NCBI GenBank assembly: GCA_009746045.1
Contig: RPFO01001900.1
Location: 62,001 to 126,000, forward strand
Direction of reading: 5' to 3'
Source of the DNA: Mesostigma viride
Taxonomy: Eukaryota > Streptophyta > Mesostigmatophyceae > Mesostigmatales > Mesostigmataceae
Length of the DNA stretch: 64,000 nucleotides
Position 1 is the stretch's first letter. Each line of letters begins with the position of its first letter. This document shows positions 39,317 to 49,332 of this stretch, one piece after another. Below the pieces are notes generated by a model that was not told the origin of the DNA, searched no databases, and saw only the letters and a list, made by a program, of their open reading frames with translations. Made by a program: the position numbers and the translations under genes.

Positions 39317-41881
39317 ATGGCGTCCGTACTGCTTTGCGAGAACCTCGGGGCCTCCAAGTTCCGTCGCATGTTCACCAATGAGATCCTGGGTGACACGGCG
39401 ACGAGCGCGAGCATGAAGGACCTCCTGATCAAGGCCCAAAATAACATCATCATCCAGCCAAACTTTGGTATGGGTCCCACGCCAGCAAGTCCTTCACCGT
39501 CGATGGGAACGCCACCGTCACTGGCACCCTGCGCACCAACGGTCTGAATGGCATCAATAACAGCCTGACCGTCGAGAACGTCACTTTCCAGGACAGTTCC
39601 CTGACCGCGTCCGACAGCGTGTTGTCCCTCCGCGGTCAGACCAGTGTCCAGGTCGAGGATGTCGTCGTCAACAACAACGCCATGCAGCCCGCGACCGACG
39701 TGGACCTCGTCCTCTCCGCCGGCGCGACCAAGTCCGTGCTCGTCGAGGGCGTCAAGGTGACCGACAACGTCATCAGCACCTCCAACGGCGATCTGGACGT
39801 CACCTCCGCCTCCGGGTCGTCCACATCGAGAATCTGTCCGTCGCCGACGGCGCCGTGTCCACCACCTCCGGCCCCCTCACCCTGGCCTCCGCGGCCGGGA
39901 CCGTGCAGGTCGAGGACGTCGTCTTCACCGACGCCGCCCTGTCCGTCGCCAGCGGCGACATGACCCTCACCGCCGGCGCCGGCGCCTCTGTCCATGTCGA
40001 GAACGTGACAGTCGCGGACGGCGCTGTCAGCACCTCCTCCGGCCCCCTCACCCTGGCCTCCGCGGCCGGGACCGTGCAGGTCGAGGACGTCGTCTTCGCC
40101 GACGCCGCCCTGTCCGTCGCCAGCGGTGATCTTTCCATCACCGCCGGCACCGGCGCCTCGGTCCGCGTCGAGGACGTGACCATCGCGGACGGTGCGGTCA
40201 GCACCGCCTCGGGCGCTCTGACTCTCGCCTCTGCTGCCGGCACCGTGCAGGTCGAGGACGTCGTCTTCACTGACGCGGCCATGTCCGTCGCCAGCGGGGA
40301 CATCTCCATCACCGCCGGGTCGGGCGCCGCCGTCAAGGTGGAGAACGTGACCGTCGCGGACAACGCAGTCAGCACCGTCTCGGGCGCTCTGACTCTGAGC
40401 TCCAACGCCGGCACCGTGCAGGTCGAGGACGTCCTGTTCACCGACGCGGCCATGTCCGCGGTCGGCGACATCGATATGACCCTCACCGCGGGCGCCACCA
40501 AGTCCGTCATCATCGAGAACGTCAAGGTGACCGACAACACCGTCAGCACCTCCGCCAACGGTCTCTCCATCACCTCCGCGTCCGGGACCGTCGCCGTCGA
40601 GGATGTGACCTTCACCGACAGCGCCCTCGCGACCGCGAACAACGTGCTGTCTCTGGACGCCGCCCAGTCCGTGGCCATCACCAAGGACCTCGTCCTCACC
40701 AGCACGGCCACCGGCAGCGGCAAGATCAACACCTCCGCGGGCATCCTGGAGCTCACCTCCGCCACCGGCGTCGTCAAGATTTCCGGCCAGCTGCAGGTGG
40801 ACGGCGCGGTGAACAGCGTGACACCACGGAGACCAACGTCGACGTCGTCGACAAGACCATGACTCTCGCCCACGTTGAGAACGGCACCGCCACCAACGCC
40901 AACGCCAACGGCGGTGGTATCTTCATGGACGGCAACTCCGCCTTCTCGGATCGTGCCATCACATGGCACATGGGCGAGGGGGAGACCTCCCAGGACAAGG
41001 GTGACCACACCGGCTCCTACTGGCACTTTGAGGGCGGTCAGCTGCTGTTCTCCCGCACCATCGCCGAGGCCGACCGGTACGCTCCGGGCACGACTGTCCT
41101 CCTCTCCTCGCTCGCGTCCGGCTCGGACGACGTGCGTTGGGAGTTCAACTCCGGCGCCACCTCGGAGGTGGGCGCCAAGACGGTCACTCTGAACGGCGGC
41201 GCGTCCATCGTGGACGGCGTCTTGAAGATCAACGACTCCGGTCTTCAGAGCGCCTCGTGCTCCGACTCCCTTCCCAGCGGCACCTTCACCCTCGTGACCA
41301 AGGTGACCCCCAAGTCCGACCTGACGAGCTCGAGCGCGAACGGTCTCGTCCTGCTGTCGTACGGCACGACCACCGTCACCGTGACCAACGCCGGCCACCT
41401 CACCGTGTCCGACGGCACCACTTCGGCCCAGTCCTCCGCGGCCCTTCTGCAGGGCGTCGAGTCCTTCACCTTGGCCGTGGTCCGTGACGGCACCGCCACG
41501 ACTCTGTACCTGAACGGCGTCCTGGTGGCGACCATCAGCGCGTCCGTCAACGTCGGCGCGTCGCCGACCCTGACCCTCGGCCCCGGCATGGCTCTGCCCG
41601 GGTACGCCATCTGGTACGACGACGTCCGCGTGAAGGCCGCGGCCCTCACCGCCGCCAACACCCAGCTGTACGGCTGGAAGGAGATGTACGCCCAGTCGCA
41701 GACCGTCACCTACGGTTTCCGCATCGGGAACGACGAGAGCATGCAGCTCGTGAAGATCCGCGGTTCCGGATCCCACAGTCGCGCGATGTCCAACCCGGCG
41801 CCCAACACCGTTACGAACAGCAACAACATGGGCGCCATCGGATCCACTTCTCTCGACATCGTGTCCGAGTCGATGAACTGA
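39317..41881 (+). CDS. Fibre/adhesin-like protein 3 with 57-residue tandem repeats, several frameshifts
   Basis: Head MASVLLCENLGASKFRRMFTNEILGDTATSASMKDLLIKAQNNIIIQPN matches the two preceding genes. Coding then passes through three frames between ~39480 and ~40830, each shift in GC-rich repeats. The shaft contains at least three near-identical 171-bp (57-residue) units with the theme VEDVVFTDAALSVASGDMTLTAGAGASVHVENVTVADGAVSTSSGPLTLASAAGTVQ. The tail has the LamG-like HMGEGETSQDKGDHTGSYWHFEGGQLLFSRTIAEADR and the conserved YGWKEMYAQSQTVTYGFRI block. Attachment function inferred. Confidence 0.6.
39909..40450. repeat. 171-bp tandem repeat in fibre gene 3
   Basis: gtcgaggacgtc recurs at 39909, 40080, 40251 and 40422 with exact 171-bp spacing. 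The units encode 57-residue beta-repeat blocks and differ by few substitutions, so copy-number change is likely. Confidence 0.9.
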
Positions 41882-42003
41882 GGAGGGCCAATTCTGACCG
41901 ACCGATCGGCCGACGTGTCGTCTTAACTTGCTGATCGTGTCGTTTAACTTAATAAAATGTCGGTGAGGACAAATATAAAAAGAGGGGTGTGGGCCTGTGG
42001 CGT

Positions 42004-42032
42004 CCTCTCTCTCTCTCTCTCTCTCTCTTGCA
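42004..42032. repeat. CT-dinucleotide tract upstream of ATG 42041
   Basis: A CT tract followed by CTTGCAG and then CCCACCATG. The polypyrimidine run plus CAG resembles a splice acceptor, but no upstream exon is evident, so an intron is not claimed. Confidence 0.8.
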
Positions 42033-42040
42033 GTCCCACC

Positions 42041-43221
42041 ATGTTCGTGCACGTAGACGCTGCCAACCAGCTCGCCAGCGTGTCCGATGTCTTGTATCAT
42101 CTGCTGGGTCTCAACAACGTGGACGATGTGTCCTCCGTCGCCGGAATGAAACCGTTCCTGCCGTGGTGCACACCCGTTAAGAGACCCGATGGTCGCGACG
42201 ACTACTTGGCGGACGTCGTCGTGATGTCGTGCATCTTGCGCGCCATGACCGTCGTGGGCGCTTCCCAACGTCTGGCGTGCGCGAAATCCGTCGCGACGTT
42301 GTTGCGCAAGTCGCCGTTCATCCCGAAATCCGTGTTCGGGGTCGACATGGGCGGGAACCCGTACGAGGGGCGCTTCTCGGACCTCGCGATATCCCCTTGC
42401 CCAAGGGCATGTTATCGGCGAGTCAGCTGCTGCGTTCATCGAATCTCTCGTTAACGTCTCTGACGGCGCACAAGTTCGCGTCGGGGGAGATGCGGAAGGC
42501 CAAGGTGGCCGACGACGTCCGCCGCCGTTTTCGCGCCCAGATGAAAGAGATGGCCGGCATCCTAGAGAACGGGACGACCAAGACCGGATGCGACCCGGGG
42601 TGGGACTTCATGATGCTCGTGGACCAGTCCGTGGGGATGTCTCTCCGGATCTTCGGCCTCGAGAACGCGACGCTCATCCTTCACTCCGTGTCGACCCAGT
42701 TCGAGAAGGTGAAGGAGTTCCCGCTCCATATATCGCCGGAGAAACGGATTTTCGACATCGGATGGATCGCCGAGGTGGACAACGACGCGCATTACGTCGC
42801 CACCGGGATGACCAGGGAGCGGTTTCGACAGATCCAGACGAACCTTCGCGAAGGAGAGGAAGAGAAGCACGCGTACCACAACCACACCCAGTCTCTGTTC
42901 GACTACGTTCGCTGGGTCCTGTACGCGATCGAGGACCACTTCCCTTCCCGCCGCGACCTCGTCGCGTCCGCCTTGACCCGGTTCGAGTCGATCGCCGCCC
43001 GTTTCGGTTCGCACCTTCTGTCGCGCCGTGTCGCCACTCGCCAGGAGATTGAGCGCAGGTTGCGCGTGGAGGAGAACGACCGCATGGAGTTACTCCACGG
43101 ACGCGGGGTGGGACACCTTCAGGCGATGCTCGGCGACGAGGCGCTCGACACGGAAGACGAGGACGGCGACGAATCGGAAGATGGAGAGGAGATGACGGAC
43201 GGGATCCCGTTCCCGCCGTAA
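42041..43221 (+). CDS. Hypothetical ~390-aa protein, one frameshift
   Basis: ATG 42041 (MFVHVDAANQLASVSDVLYHLLGL). Coding reads to about 42385 in one frame and continues in another (GMLSASQLLRSSNLSLTSLTAHKFASGEMRK...), where the residue pattern is unbroken to 43221. It is helical throughout, with an acidic C-terminal tail (ALDTEDEDGDESEDGEEMTDG). No recognised motif. A CT tract and CAG precede the ATG. Confidence 0.55.
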
Positions 43222-43251
43222 GAGTTTTTTTGTCCGATAGGTAGTACGGGT

Positions 43252-43841
43252 ATGGCAACGGTACTCACAAGCCGTCCGCTTCGTATCCATCCTCGCGAAC
43301 GCCGACCGGTCCTTCGCGCGAAACGAGGGAAATCTGCGGTGACCTGTGCCAATAGTTCGAAACCGGACCTGTGGGACCGCAACGTGTATATCGTGAGCAA
43401 GAGGTTTCCGAGTGCATCGGTCCTTGCCGTGCACGATATAGAATTGGATCGCGAGAGCCGCATATTGCGGCCCATGACGCACATCGTCGGGTTTTACGAC
43501 AAGCGGATGGCGAACGTCACGAGGAGAATGGCGGCGGAAGACTGGGACAACGGGCAGGAGAACAAGTGGGTCTTAGACGACGGAAACGTGGACCAGTTCC
43601 TGTGTTCGAGGATGGAGGAATTCCTCGCGTCCCACGAGAACACGGGCGTTATGGCGGCGAATACGCGGATTTCGCCGTGCGCAAGATGACGTTCAACGAT
43701 CTCCAGAGGTGGACGGGGATGGCCGGGATGGTCTTGCGCATCATGGAAAAGGGGGACGAGGGAGTGGTCGTCACCTCGCACTACCCTCGCGAGGACGCGA
43801 TGTTTTACATGCCTTACTTAAGTCTGTGTTGGAATCTATGA
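43252..43841 (+). CDS. Hypothetical ~196-aa protein, one frameshift
   Basis: MATVLTSRPLRIHPRERRPVLRAKRG...VYIVSKRFPSASVLAVHDIELDRESRILRPMTHIVGFYDKRMANVTRRM in frame 1; near 43660 coding moves to the frame continuing YADFAVRKMTFNDLQRWTGMAGMVLRIMEKGDEGVVVTSHYPREDAMFYMPYLSLCWNL to 43841. It has an alpha/beta composition. No family recognised. The stop is 3 bp from the convergent gene. Confidence 0.5.
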
Positions 43842-43844
43842 ACT

Positions 43845-44366
43845 TTATTCATCATTAATAAAATGAACGATTCTTTCTTTCACTTCTCGTTTGCGCGTCC
43901 CCGAGTCGCGGGGCTTGTAGAATTTATTCTGGAACCACAAAAATGCGAGGGACGCGATCCCGAAAGCCGCGAAACCCATGAGGGATTTGTGAGGCTGGAT
44001 CGTCATGATGCCTTCCGCGGAGTACCCATAGAAATCAAAGTACTTCTTGGTCCCGACGGCGAACAAAAGCCCTGCCGCCACCTGTCCCGCCATCCACGCG
44101 CGACGATGGGCGGCGGGCGAGGCGGGCTGAATCGAGGTCCTGTATTGTCCGTATAACAGGCCGAACGACACGATCAGGAAAAACGCGTAGGCGTTCAGCT
44201 TCGGATGGCTGTAACGCCACGAAACGCCGTCCGTACTCGTCAACACGGACGACTTGAACAGAAGTCGATAAATGGACCATTTGTCGACTCGGATCCTCGC
44301 GTCCGCGTCCGAGGAGGCGGTGGGTCTCGCTTTCGGCACGAACTCGACGGGCTCGGGGGTCGTCAT
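43845..44366 (-). CDS. Membrane protein with three hydrophobic segments
   Basis: 173 residues starting MTTPEPVEFVPKARPT. Segments AYAFFLIVSFGLLYGQY, WMAGQVAAGLLFAVGTKKYF and SLMGFAAFGIASLAFLWFQNKF; the C-terminus is basic. Probably a virion inner membrane protein. No family recognised. Confidence 0.65.
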   Translation of the reverse strand: MTTPEPVEFVPKARPTASSDADARIRVDKWSIYRLLFKSSVLTSTDGVSWRYSHPKLNAYAFFLIVSFGLLYGQYRTSIQPASPAAHRRAWMAGQVAAGLLFAVGTKKYFDFYGYSAEGIMTIQPHKSLMGFAAFGIASLAFLWFQNKFYKPRDSGTRKREVKERIVHFINDE

Positions 44367-44381
44367 CCCGGGGGTCTAGTA

Positions 44382-44874
44382 CTAATTCGCAGACACAATT
44401 TTACGAGTCCTCCTTCGCGCTCTTCGCCGACGGATTATTCCCCAGAGGTACTTGAGCGCGAACTCTCCTGCTGTCCACCCGTTCGTCGCGAGGACGTGCG
44501 CGGACGTCGCCTCGGGGCCGAGTCGTCGGATCTCGTTCAAACACTTGCGCACGTCGCCGACAGACATAGCGGGGATCGACGCGCTCATAAAGGACGACTT
44601 CTTGGATTTCGCGGCCTTGGGCGGGACCTCGGCCATCGGGGTGGGGACGTCGTCCTGCGGCACCGGCGCCGCGGTCGGGGTCACGGGCACAGGCTCCGAC
44701 ACCGTCGCGGACGGGCACGGGCACGGGCACGGGCACGGGCACGGGCGCGGGCGCGGGCGCGGGTACGGGCTCCTCTGCCTCGGGCGCCGGCCTCTTTTTG
44801 GAGAGGCGGCTCGAGGGCTTGAACTTGGTTGGGACGGGGGCGGAGGAGGAGGAGGATTCCTGGGAGCTCGACAT
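44382..44874 (-). CDS. Ser/Pro-rich protein with VP repeats, one frameshift
   Basis: ATG 44874 (MSSSQESSSSSAPVPTKFKPSSRLSKKRPAPEAEEPVPAPAPAPVPVPV). The Pro-Val/Ala repeats are encoded by a 6-bp tandem repeat (gggcac/gggcgc) at ~44710-44765, where the frame changes. Coding continues in another frame as SEPVPVTPTAAPVPQDDVPTPMAEVPPKAAKSKK, then a helical basic C-terminus (DVRKCLNEIRRLGPEATSAHVLATNGWTAGEFALKYLWGIIRRRRARRR). Function unknown; the basic tail could bind DNA. Confidence 0.5.
44709..44767. repeat. 6-bp tandem repeat (gggcac/gggcgc)
   Basis: About nine units encoding Pro-Val/Ala dipeptides. The frame of the surrounding gene changes inside it, making a slippage event or sequencing length error at this site likely. 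Confidence 0.85.
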
Positions 44875-44919
44875 TTTGTCTAGACAGGGGTGTTTTTTTT
44901 TTCTCACTAGAACGCGCGG

Positions 44920-46031
44920 ATGGAAGATCCGGTCGTCCGCCCTTCCGCGTCCCAGAAGACGACCGTGGAGGCCAAGTTCAAGGAGTGCATGGACTACTTC
45001 GAGTCTCGCGGCGAGGCGATGTCGGAAAACTGCATCCAGTTCATGCTGGAGGTCGGCCCGATCTACCTGAAGTACACGACGGCCGTGGAGACGGAACGGA
45101 GCAAGAAGAAGCGCAAGTATTCCAAGGACGAGATCGTCGCGATTCCCAACGGCGACGGATGGGTGACCGTGAAGACGAAAGCCAAGGAGACCACGATGCC
45201 GATCAAAGAGGCGATCGAACGCGGGTACCGCATCGCGGAGGCCCCGAACGCGAGGAAGGAGGACAAGTCGGCGCTGCGAGGGCGCATCTACGACGAGTTC
45301 ATGGCGGCGCTGCGACGGATGCCCTTCATCCCGGAACACATCCTCGGACAGGAGCAGACTCTCGCGCACTACCAAATTTCGTACGGATTCTGTCCCGAGT
45401 GCAACGTCAACATGATCGAGGACGCGGCGAGGGCGGACCTGATGTGCACCAAGTGCGCCATGACCATGCCGGCGACCAACGACGGGATCGAGGCCTGTCC
45501 CTACGGCACGTCTGTCAACACCGCGACTACTGCTACAAGCGGATCAACCACTTGAACGAGTGCATCGCGCAATTCCACGCGCGCGAGAGGTCGACGATCC
45601 CCGACGACGTGGTCGCGGCCGTCGACAAGGAGTTCAAGAAGATGCGCGTGGTGAACCGCGAGAGCATCACCCCCAAGAACGTGCGGAAGATCCTGCGCAA
45701 GCTCCGTATGCCGCGCTACTTCGAGCATTCCGTCCAGATCACGCACATCCTGAACGGCACCCCGCCGCCCACCATGACGCTCGAGCAGGAAGAGACACTG
45801 AGGAACATGTTTCGGTCGATTCAGAAACCTTTTGAGGACATTTGCCCGAAGAACAGGAAGAATTTTTTGAATTATTCGTATACGCTACACAAGATGTGTC
45901 AGTTACAGGGATACGACGAGTTCCTAGATCATTTTCCGCTCCTGAAGAGCAAGGAAAAGCTGTGGGGACAGGACGTCATGTGGAAAGGGATCTGCGCCAA
46001 GTTGAATTGGCAGTTCATCCCGTCCACGTGA
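44920..46031 (+). CDS. VLTF3-like (poxvirus A2L-type) late transcription factor, one frameshift
   Basis: ATG 44920 follows a T10 tract. Residues ~165-188 hold CPECNVNMIEDAARADLMCTKC, a zinc-binding pair of CxxC motifs. Coding shifts frame near 45530 and continues with YCYKRINHLNECIAQFHARE, then VRKILRKLRMPRYFEHS, EETLRNMFRSIQKPFEDICPKNRKNFLNYSYTLHKMCQLQG, FPLLKSKEKLWGQDVMWKGICAKLNWQF. This combination is characteristic of the VLTF3 family of large DNA viruses, including its C-terminal FLNYSYxLHK and LLKS..KL..QD..WK.IC signatures. Role: activates late promoters. It is convergent with PCNA, stops 2 bp apart. Confidence 0.85.
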
Positions 46032-46033
46032 TC

Positions 46034-46843
46034 CTAGTCCTCCATCTCCTCCGCGGCGTCCTGGTTGTCCCCGCCTTCGCCTTCGACTTGAGGCGCGAGC
46101 ACGAACATGAGCGTGCCCAGGTCGCCGATCTTGTACTTCACGATCATGGGATATTGAGGCATAATAAAGATGTCCACGCTATTGCACAACCCGGCGGCCT
46201 TTGAAAACGTGCACAGGTAGCGCAGCGAGAAATGCTCGTCGACGTTCTCCTTCTCGCCGATGACCACCTTCATGTCCGGGTGTTCCTTCCCAATCTCCAA
46301 GGTGCAGTTGCCGATATCGCCTTCGCAACTCAGCGTGATGTTGTCGCCCGCGCACTGGAACCGGACGCGGTCCGACACGATAGCCAGATCGCGGCAGATC
46401 TTCTGGAACTCGGAGCTGACCATCGTGATGCAGGTCATGTACTCCTTTTCCGGGATCTCGATCAGATCCTCGTCGATGTCCATCAGTTTCATCGTGTAGC
46501 TCCACTTGGTGTTCTTCACGCGGTTCGTGATCGTGATGTCCATGACGTCCAACGCCTCGTCCCGCAACCGTAGTTCCATCTCGTCGTTCACGGACACATT
46601 CTTGATCAGTTTGAACAAGTTCACGAGACTGATCCCGACCGTGTACTGTTTATTGCAGCGGTACTCCTCGATCTTGTCGGCGTCCATGAACGCGTGGAAG
46701 AGCGCGCAATGCGACATGTCGAACGATACGATGCGAACGCCCGATTGGTCGAAAAACACGTTGACATCGTTCGTAAGCTCCTTGAGCGATTCCACCAGCA
46801 GCTTGATCGAGGAACCTTGGACCGTACGGAACTCCATTGTCAC
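46034..46843 (-). CDS. PCNA-like DNA sliding clamp
   Basis: 269 residues, intact, normal family length. The two-domain sliding clamp pattern is visible: MEFRTVQGSSIKLLVESLKELTNDVNVFFDQSGVRIVSFDMSHCALFHAFM, IGISLVNLFKLIKNVSVNDEMELRLRDE, then EKEYMTCITMVSSEFQKICRDLAIVSDRVRF, SLRYLCTFSKAAGLCNSVDIFIMPQYPMIVKYKIGDLGTLMFVLAPQ. It would tether viral DNA polymerase and repair enzymes to DNA. The C-terminus is acidic. Start is ATG 46843; ATG 46837 (MEFRTVQG) is equally possible. Confidence 0.9.
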   Translation of the reverse strand: MTMEFRTVQGSSIKLLVESLKELTNDVNVFFDQSGVRIVSFDMSHCALFHAFMDADKIEEYRCNKQYTVGISLVNLFKLIKNVSVNDEMELRLRDEALDVMDITITNRVKNTKWSYTMKLMDIDEDLIEIPEKEYMTCITMVSSEFQKICRDLAIVSDRVRFQCAGDNITLSCEGDIGNCTLEIGKEHPDMKVVIGEKENVDEHFSLRYLCTFSKAAGLCNSVDIFIMPQYPMIVKYKIGDLGTLMFVLAPQVEGEGGDNQDAAEEMED

Positions 46844-46865
46844 GGTTCGCGCGTCACCTTTTTCT

Positions 46866-47111
46866 TCACGAGGCGAACGAACCGAGATACGTGTACCCGA
46901 CGAAGGCGGGATCCGTGTCGGCCGTGATGGGGTCGGGCCCCCCTCGTTCCAAGAAGTAAATGAACCTTCTCCCTTGATGCCCCACCGAGTAGATCCTGTG
47001 GTTTCCTATGTCGAACGGGTTCAGCCGCGACAGAGTCTCACCCGTGGAGTCGAAGCGCACGAACTTTTGCACGCGAACGATGGTGGCGTCCACGACCTTC
47101 TCGGAACTCAT
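46866..47111 (-). CDS. Small hypothetical protein (81 aa)
   Basis: 81 residues, MSSEKVVDATIVRVQKFVRFDSTGETLSRLN. It has alpha/beta composition with a Tyr/Phe-rich C-terminal half (HRIYSVGHQGRRFIYFLERGG). It sits 22 bp upstream of PCNA on the same strand and diverges from the gene at 47189. No family recognised. Confidence 0.55.
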   Translation of the reverse strand: MSSEKVVDATIVRVQKFVRFDSTGETLSRLNPFDIGNHRIYSVGHQGRRFIYFLERGGPDPITADTDPAFVGYTYLGSFAS

Positions 47112-47188
47112 TTATTCTATACGACTCGACAACTTTTCGCGCGTTTCGCGCGAACGGTTTTTTTACCGTACACTATTTCGATCGTAGG

Positions 47189-47545
47189 ATGGAGTTTATC
47201 GCCGCCATGTCGACACGTCCGGACCGGAAGATCTCGGACGACACGGATCTGATGAGTCTGCTGGCGTGGGGCGTCGAGCGGGGATGGTCCGTCTCGATGA
47301 AAGAGGACGGGGACATCGTGTTCGACAAGGGCGAGGAGGAGCGCGAGGACGACACGGCGTTCGCCCGTTTTGTCGGTGGATGCGAGTCGCCGTGCGACGA
47401 CGAGGACGAGGACGAGGAGGAGGAGGAGGAGGAAGAGGAGAGGCGGGGGAGGAAGCGGCGACGGACGGTGTTCAAGTCCACGGAGCGCATCCCGTTGGAG
47501 AACGGGAAGCGACTGAAACTGTCCATCCGGATCACCGAGGATTAA
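47189..47545 (+). CDS. Acidic/basic low-complexity small protein (118 aa)
   Basis: ATG 47189 after a T7 tract and CACTATTTCG. N-terminal ~50 residues helical; then an Asp/Glu run (DDEDEDEEEEEEEEE) followed directly by RRGRKRRRT, an acidic/basic pairing suggestive of a histone- or DNA-interacting protein or nuclear localisation signal. Function unknown. Confidence 0.55.
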   Translation: MEFIAAMSTRPDRKISDDTDLMSLLAWGVERGWSVSMKEDGDIVFDKGEEEREDDTAFARFVGGCESPCDDEDEDEEEEEEEEERRGRKRRRTVFKSTERIPLENGKRLKLSIRITED

Positions 47546-47574
47546 ATGTCTCCGGGGAAGTATAATAGAGGCCG

Positions 47575-49332
47575 ATGTCGAGCGGGAATATGATCGCGGT
47601 GCCGAAAGAGTTGATCGATCGCATCATGCGAGCGTTTCCGGACCCGTCCGTCACCAAGGCGGACATCTTGACTCCGACGAATGATCCGGACATGGTCGTC
47701 AAGGAGACGTTCGATCGCAACATCCTCCCCCTGTACTCGCGGAAGGGCGGGAATCCGTTCTTCGACAAACAGGGACACGTCGCCGAGCCGGGCGACACGT
47801 GGAAGTCGATCGCGGCCAAGTACGGTGTCTCCGCGGACGACCTGGTGATCGCGAACCCTCACATCCCTCCTCTGACGCTGTCTCCTGGGAACTTTGTGCT
47901 CGTCCCGAAGAAGTACGGCTTCAACGAGTTCGTCGAGGGGATTATCCACCCGGACACGAACATGAACCTGCAGTATGACGGGGACACGCCCCAGCCCGCG
48001 GATCCCACGGCGCCGCCCGATCCTCAGCTCACCGCCGATAATCGATCTTTTAGGGCGCGTGCGGTTGACGCAATGAAAGCCTTCCCCGGTGCCGCCTTGC
48101 AAAGAATTAAGGAACTCACACCCTCACAGGTCGCTGTGGGGGCGGCTTTGCTTGGGAGTGTGGCCTTGGGGGGGACGTCTGCTATAGTCCCCGCACTTAT
48201 GGGAGCACGCGCACTTACTAGAGGCGACACCGTTGGCGCGGTCCAACACGCCATTCCCGGGATCGCGGCGGGGATGACGGCAGTGGGGCACCAGGTCGCG
48301 CCGAGTTGGGTCCCGGCGTCCGCTCCAATGACCGTTTTTGACGCGATGAACGGCCCAGCGGGACGGATCGCGACAGGGGCGGCCTTTAACGCCGCCAAGG
48401 CGTTCGGAAACGCGGAAGGCGGGTTCAAGAACCGTCTCGGGGCCGCGGGGCTGTCCCTCGGAGCGTCCCTTCTCCCCGGCGCGTCCGTGGCGTTCGCGGA
48501 CTCGCAAGCGGGCGTGTCCGCGGTGAAGTCCATCCTCGACCAGTTTGGTCTCTCGTCCGCCGTGGATCCCACATCCGTCCTCCAGATCGTCAAGATGTTC
48601 GGCCCCGGAGCCCTGAGGATGCTCTTCCCTCCGAACATCGACCCCAAGCTCGCCGACAGTGCCATCGGGCGAATCGTCGACTCCCTCTATAGTTCTCATC
48701 TGTGGGGACAATATCTCCGAGGGCCTCCTGCCGCGCCCGCCGACACTGTGCCCCCGGGATACATCTCCACGGGCAACATGACCATGATACAGCCCGGAGA
48801 CACGAACTGGCCGCCCCCGCGCGACGGCTTCACCGAATGGGCGGCGCGTGGCCCGGCGGTCACCGTCATGCCCCCGCCTGTCAACAACCAGTCGAACGGG
48901 TTTACATCCTGGACCCCTCCCACCAACACCATCCCGCCCAATTCCATCTACGACCCTTTGATGTCCGCTCAAGCGGGCGGAGATCCGTATGGACAAGTCG
49001 TCCTCGGCGGCGGATCCCCGTACTCACAAGTCGCTACGACAAGCGGGTACTCGTACGGCGGAAATCCGTACGCTCAATTCGCGCTAGGCTCAGGGACAGA
49101 TCCGTACGCCCGCTCTTTCCAATCCGGCTTCCAGCCTCCTCCCGAGCCCACCATCCTTTCTCCGCCACCCTACATGGACGGATCCAACGCGGTGGTCGAC
49201 CCTTCCGCAATGGGCGCGTACAGCATCAACAGCGGATACTACTCGCCCTATTATAGGAATACGTGGGTTGGCGTTGGGCCGCAGCCCAATAGCACGTCCA
49301 CCGGGACCGGATGGTCAGTGCCGTTATACTAA
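47575..49332 (+). CDS. LysM-domain protein (585 aa)
   Basis: ATG 47575 follows AAGTATAATAG. Residues ~69-112 form a LysM repeat (VAEPGDTWKSIAAKYGVSADDLVIANPHIPPLTLSPGNFVLVPKKYG). LysM binds GlcNAc-containing polymers such as chitin or peptidoglycan, which would suit interaction with an algal cell wall. The middle carries hydrophobic stretches (VGAALLGSVALGGTSAIVPALMGARAL), and the C-terminus holds a Gly/Tyr/Pro-rich repeat region (GGDPYGQVVLGGGSPYSQVATTSGYSYGGNPYAQF). Stop overlaps the convergent capsid gene by 4 bp. Role as wall-degrading or attachment protein is inference. Confidence 0.75.
   Translation: MSSGNMIAVPKELIDRIMRAFPDPSVTKADILTPTNDPDMVVKETFDRNILPLYSRKGGNPFFDKQGHVAEPGDTWKSIAAKYGVSADDLVIANPHIPPLTLSPGNFVLVPKKYGFNEFVEGIIHPDTNMNLQYDGDTPQPADPTAPPDPQLTADNRSFRARAVDAMKAFPGAALQRIKELTPSQVAVGAALLGSVALGGTSAIVPALMGARALTRGDTVGAVQHAIPGIAAGMTAVGHQVAPSWVPASAPMTVFDAMNGPAGRIATGAAFNAAKAFGNAEGGFKNRLGAAGLSLGASLLPGASVAFADSQAGVSAVKSILDQFGLSSAVDPTSVLQIVKMFGPGALRMLFPPNIDPKLADSAIGRIVDSLYSSHLWGQYLRGPPAAPADTVPPGYISTGNMTMIQPGDTNWPPPRDGFTEWAARGPAVTVMPPPVNNQSNGFTSWTPPTNTIPPNSIYDPLMSAQAGGDPYGQVVLGGGSPYSQVATTSGYSYGGNPYAQFALGSGTDPYARSFQSGFQPPPEPTILSPPPYMDGSNAVVDPSAMGAYSINSGYYSPYYRNTWVGVGPQPNSTSTGTGWSVPLY

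Noticed and set aside
42004-42040. Possible intron ending at CTTGCAG
   Set aside because: No upstream exon or donor site could be supported; recorded only as a CT tract.
39800-42439. 879-aa minus-strand frame over fibre gene 3
   Set aside because: Antisense of a repeat-rich gene whose plus-strand frame matches two neighbouring paralogues.
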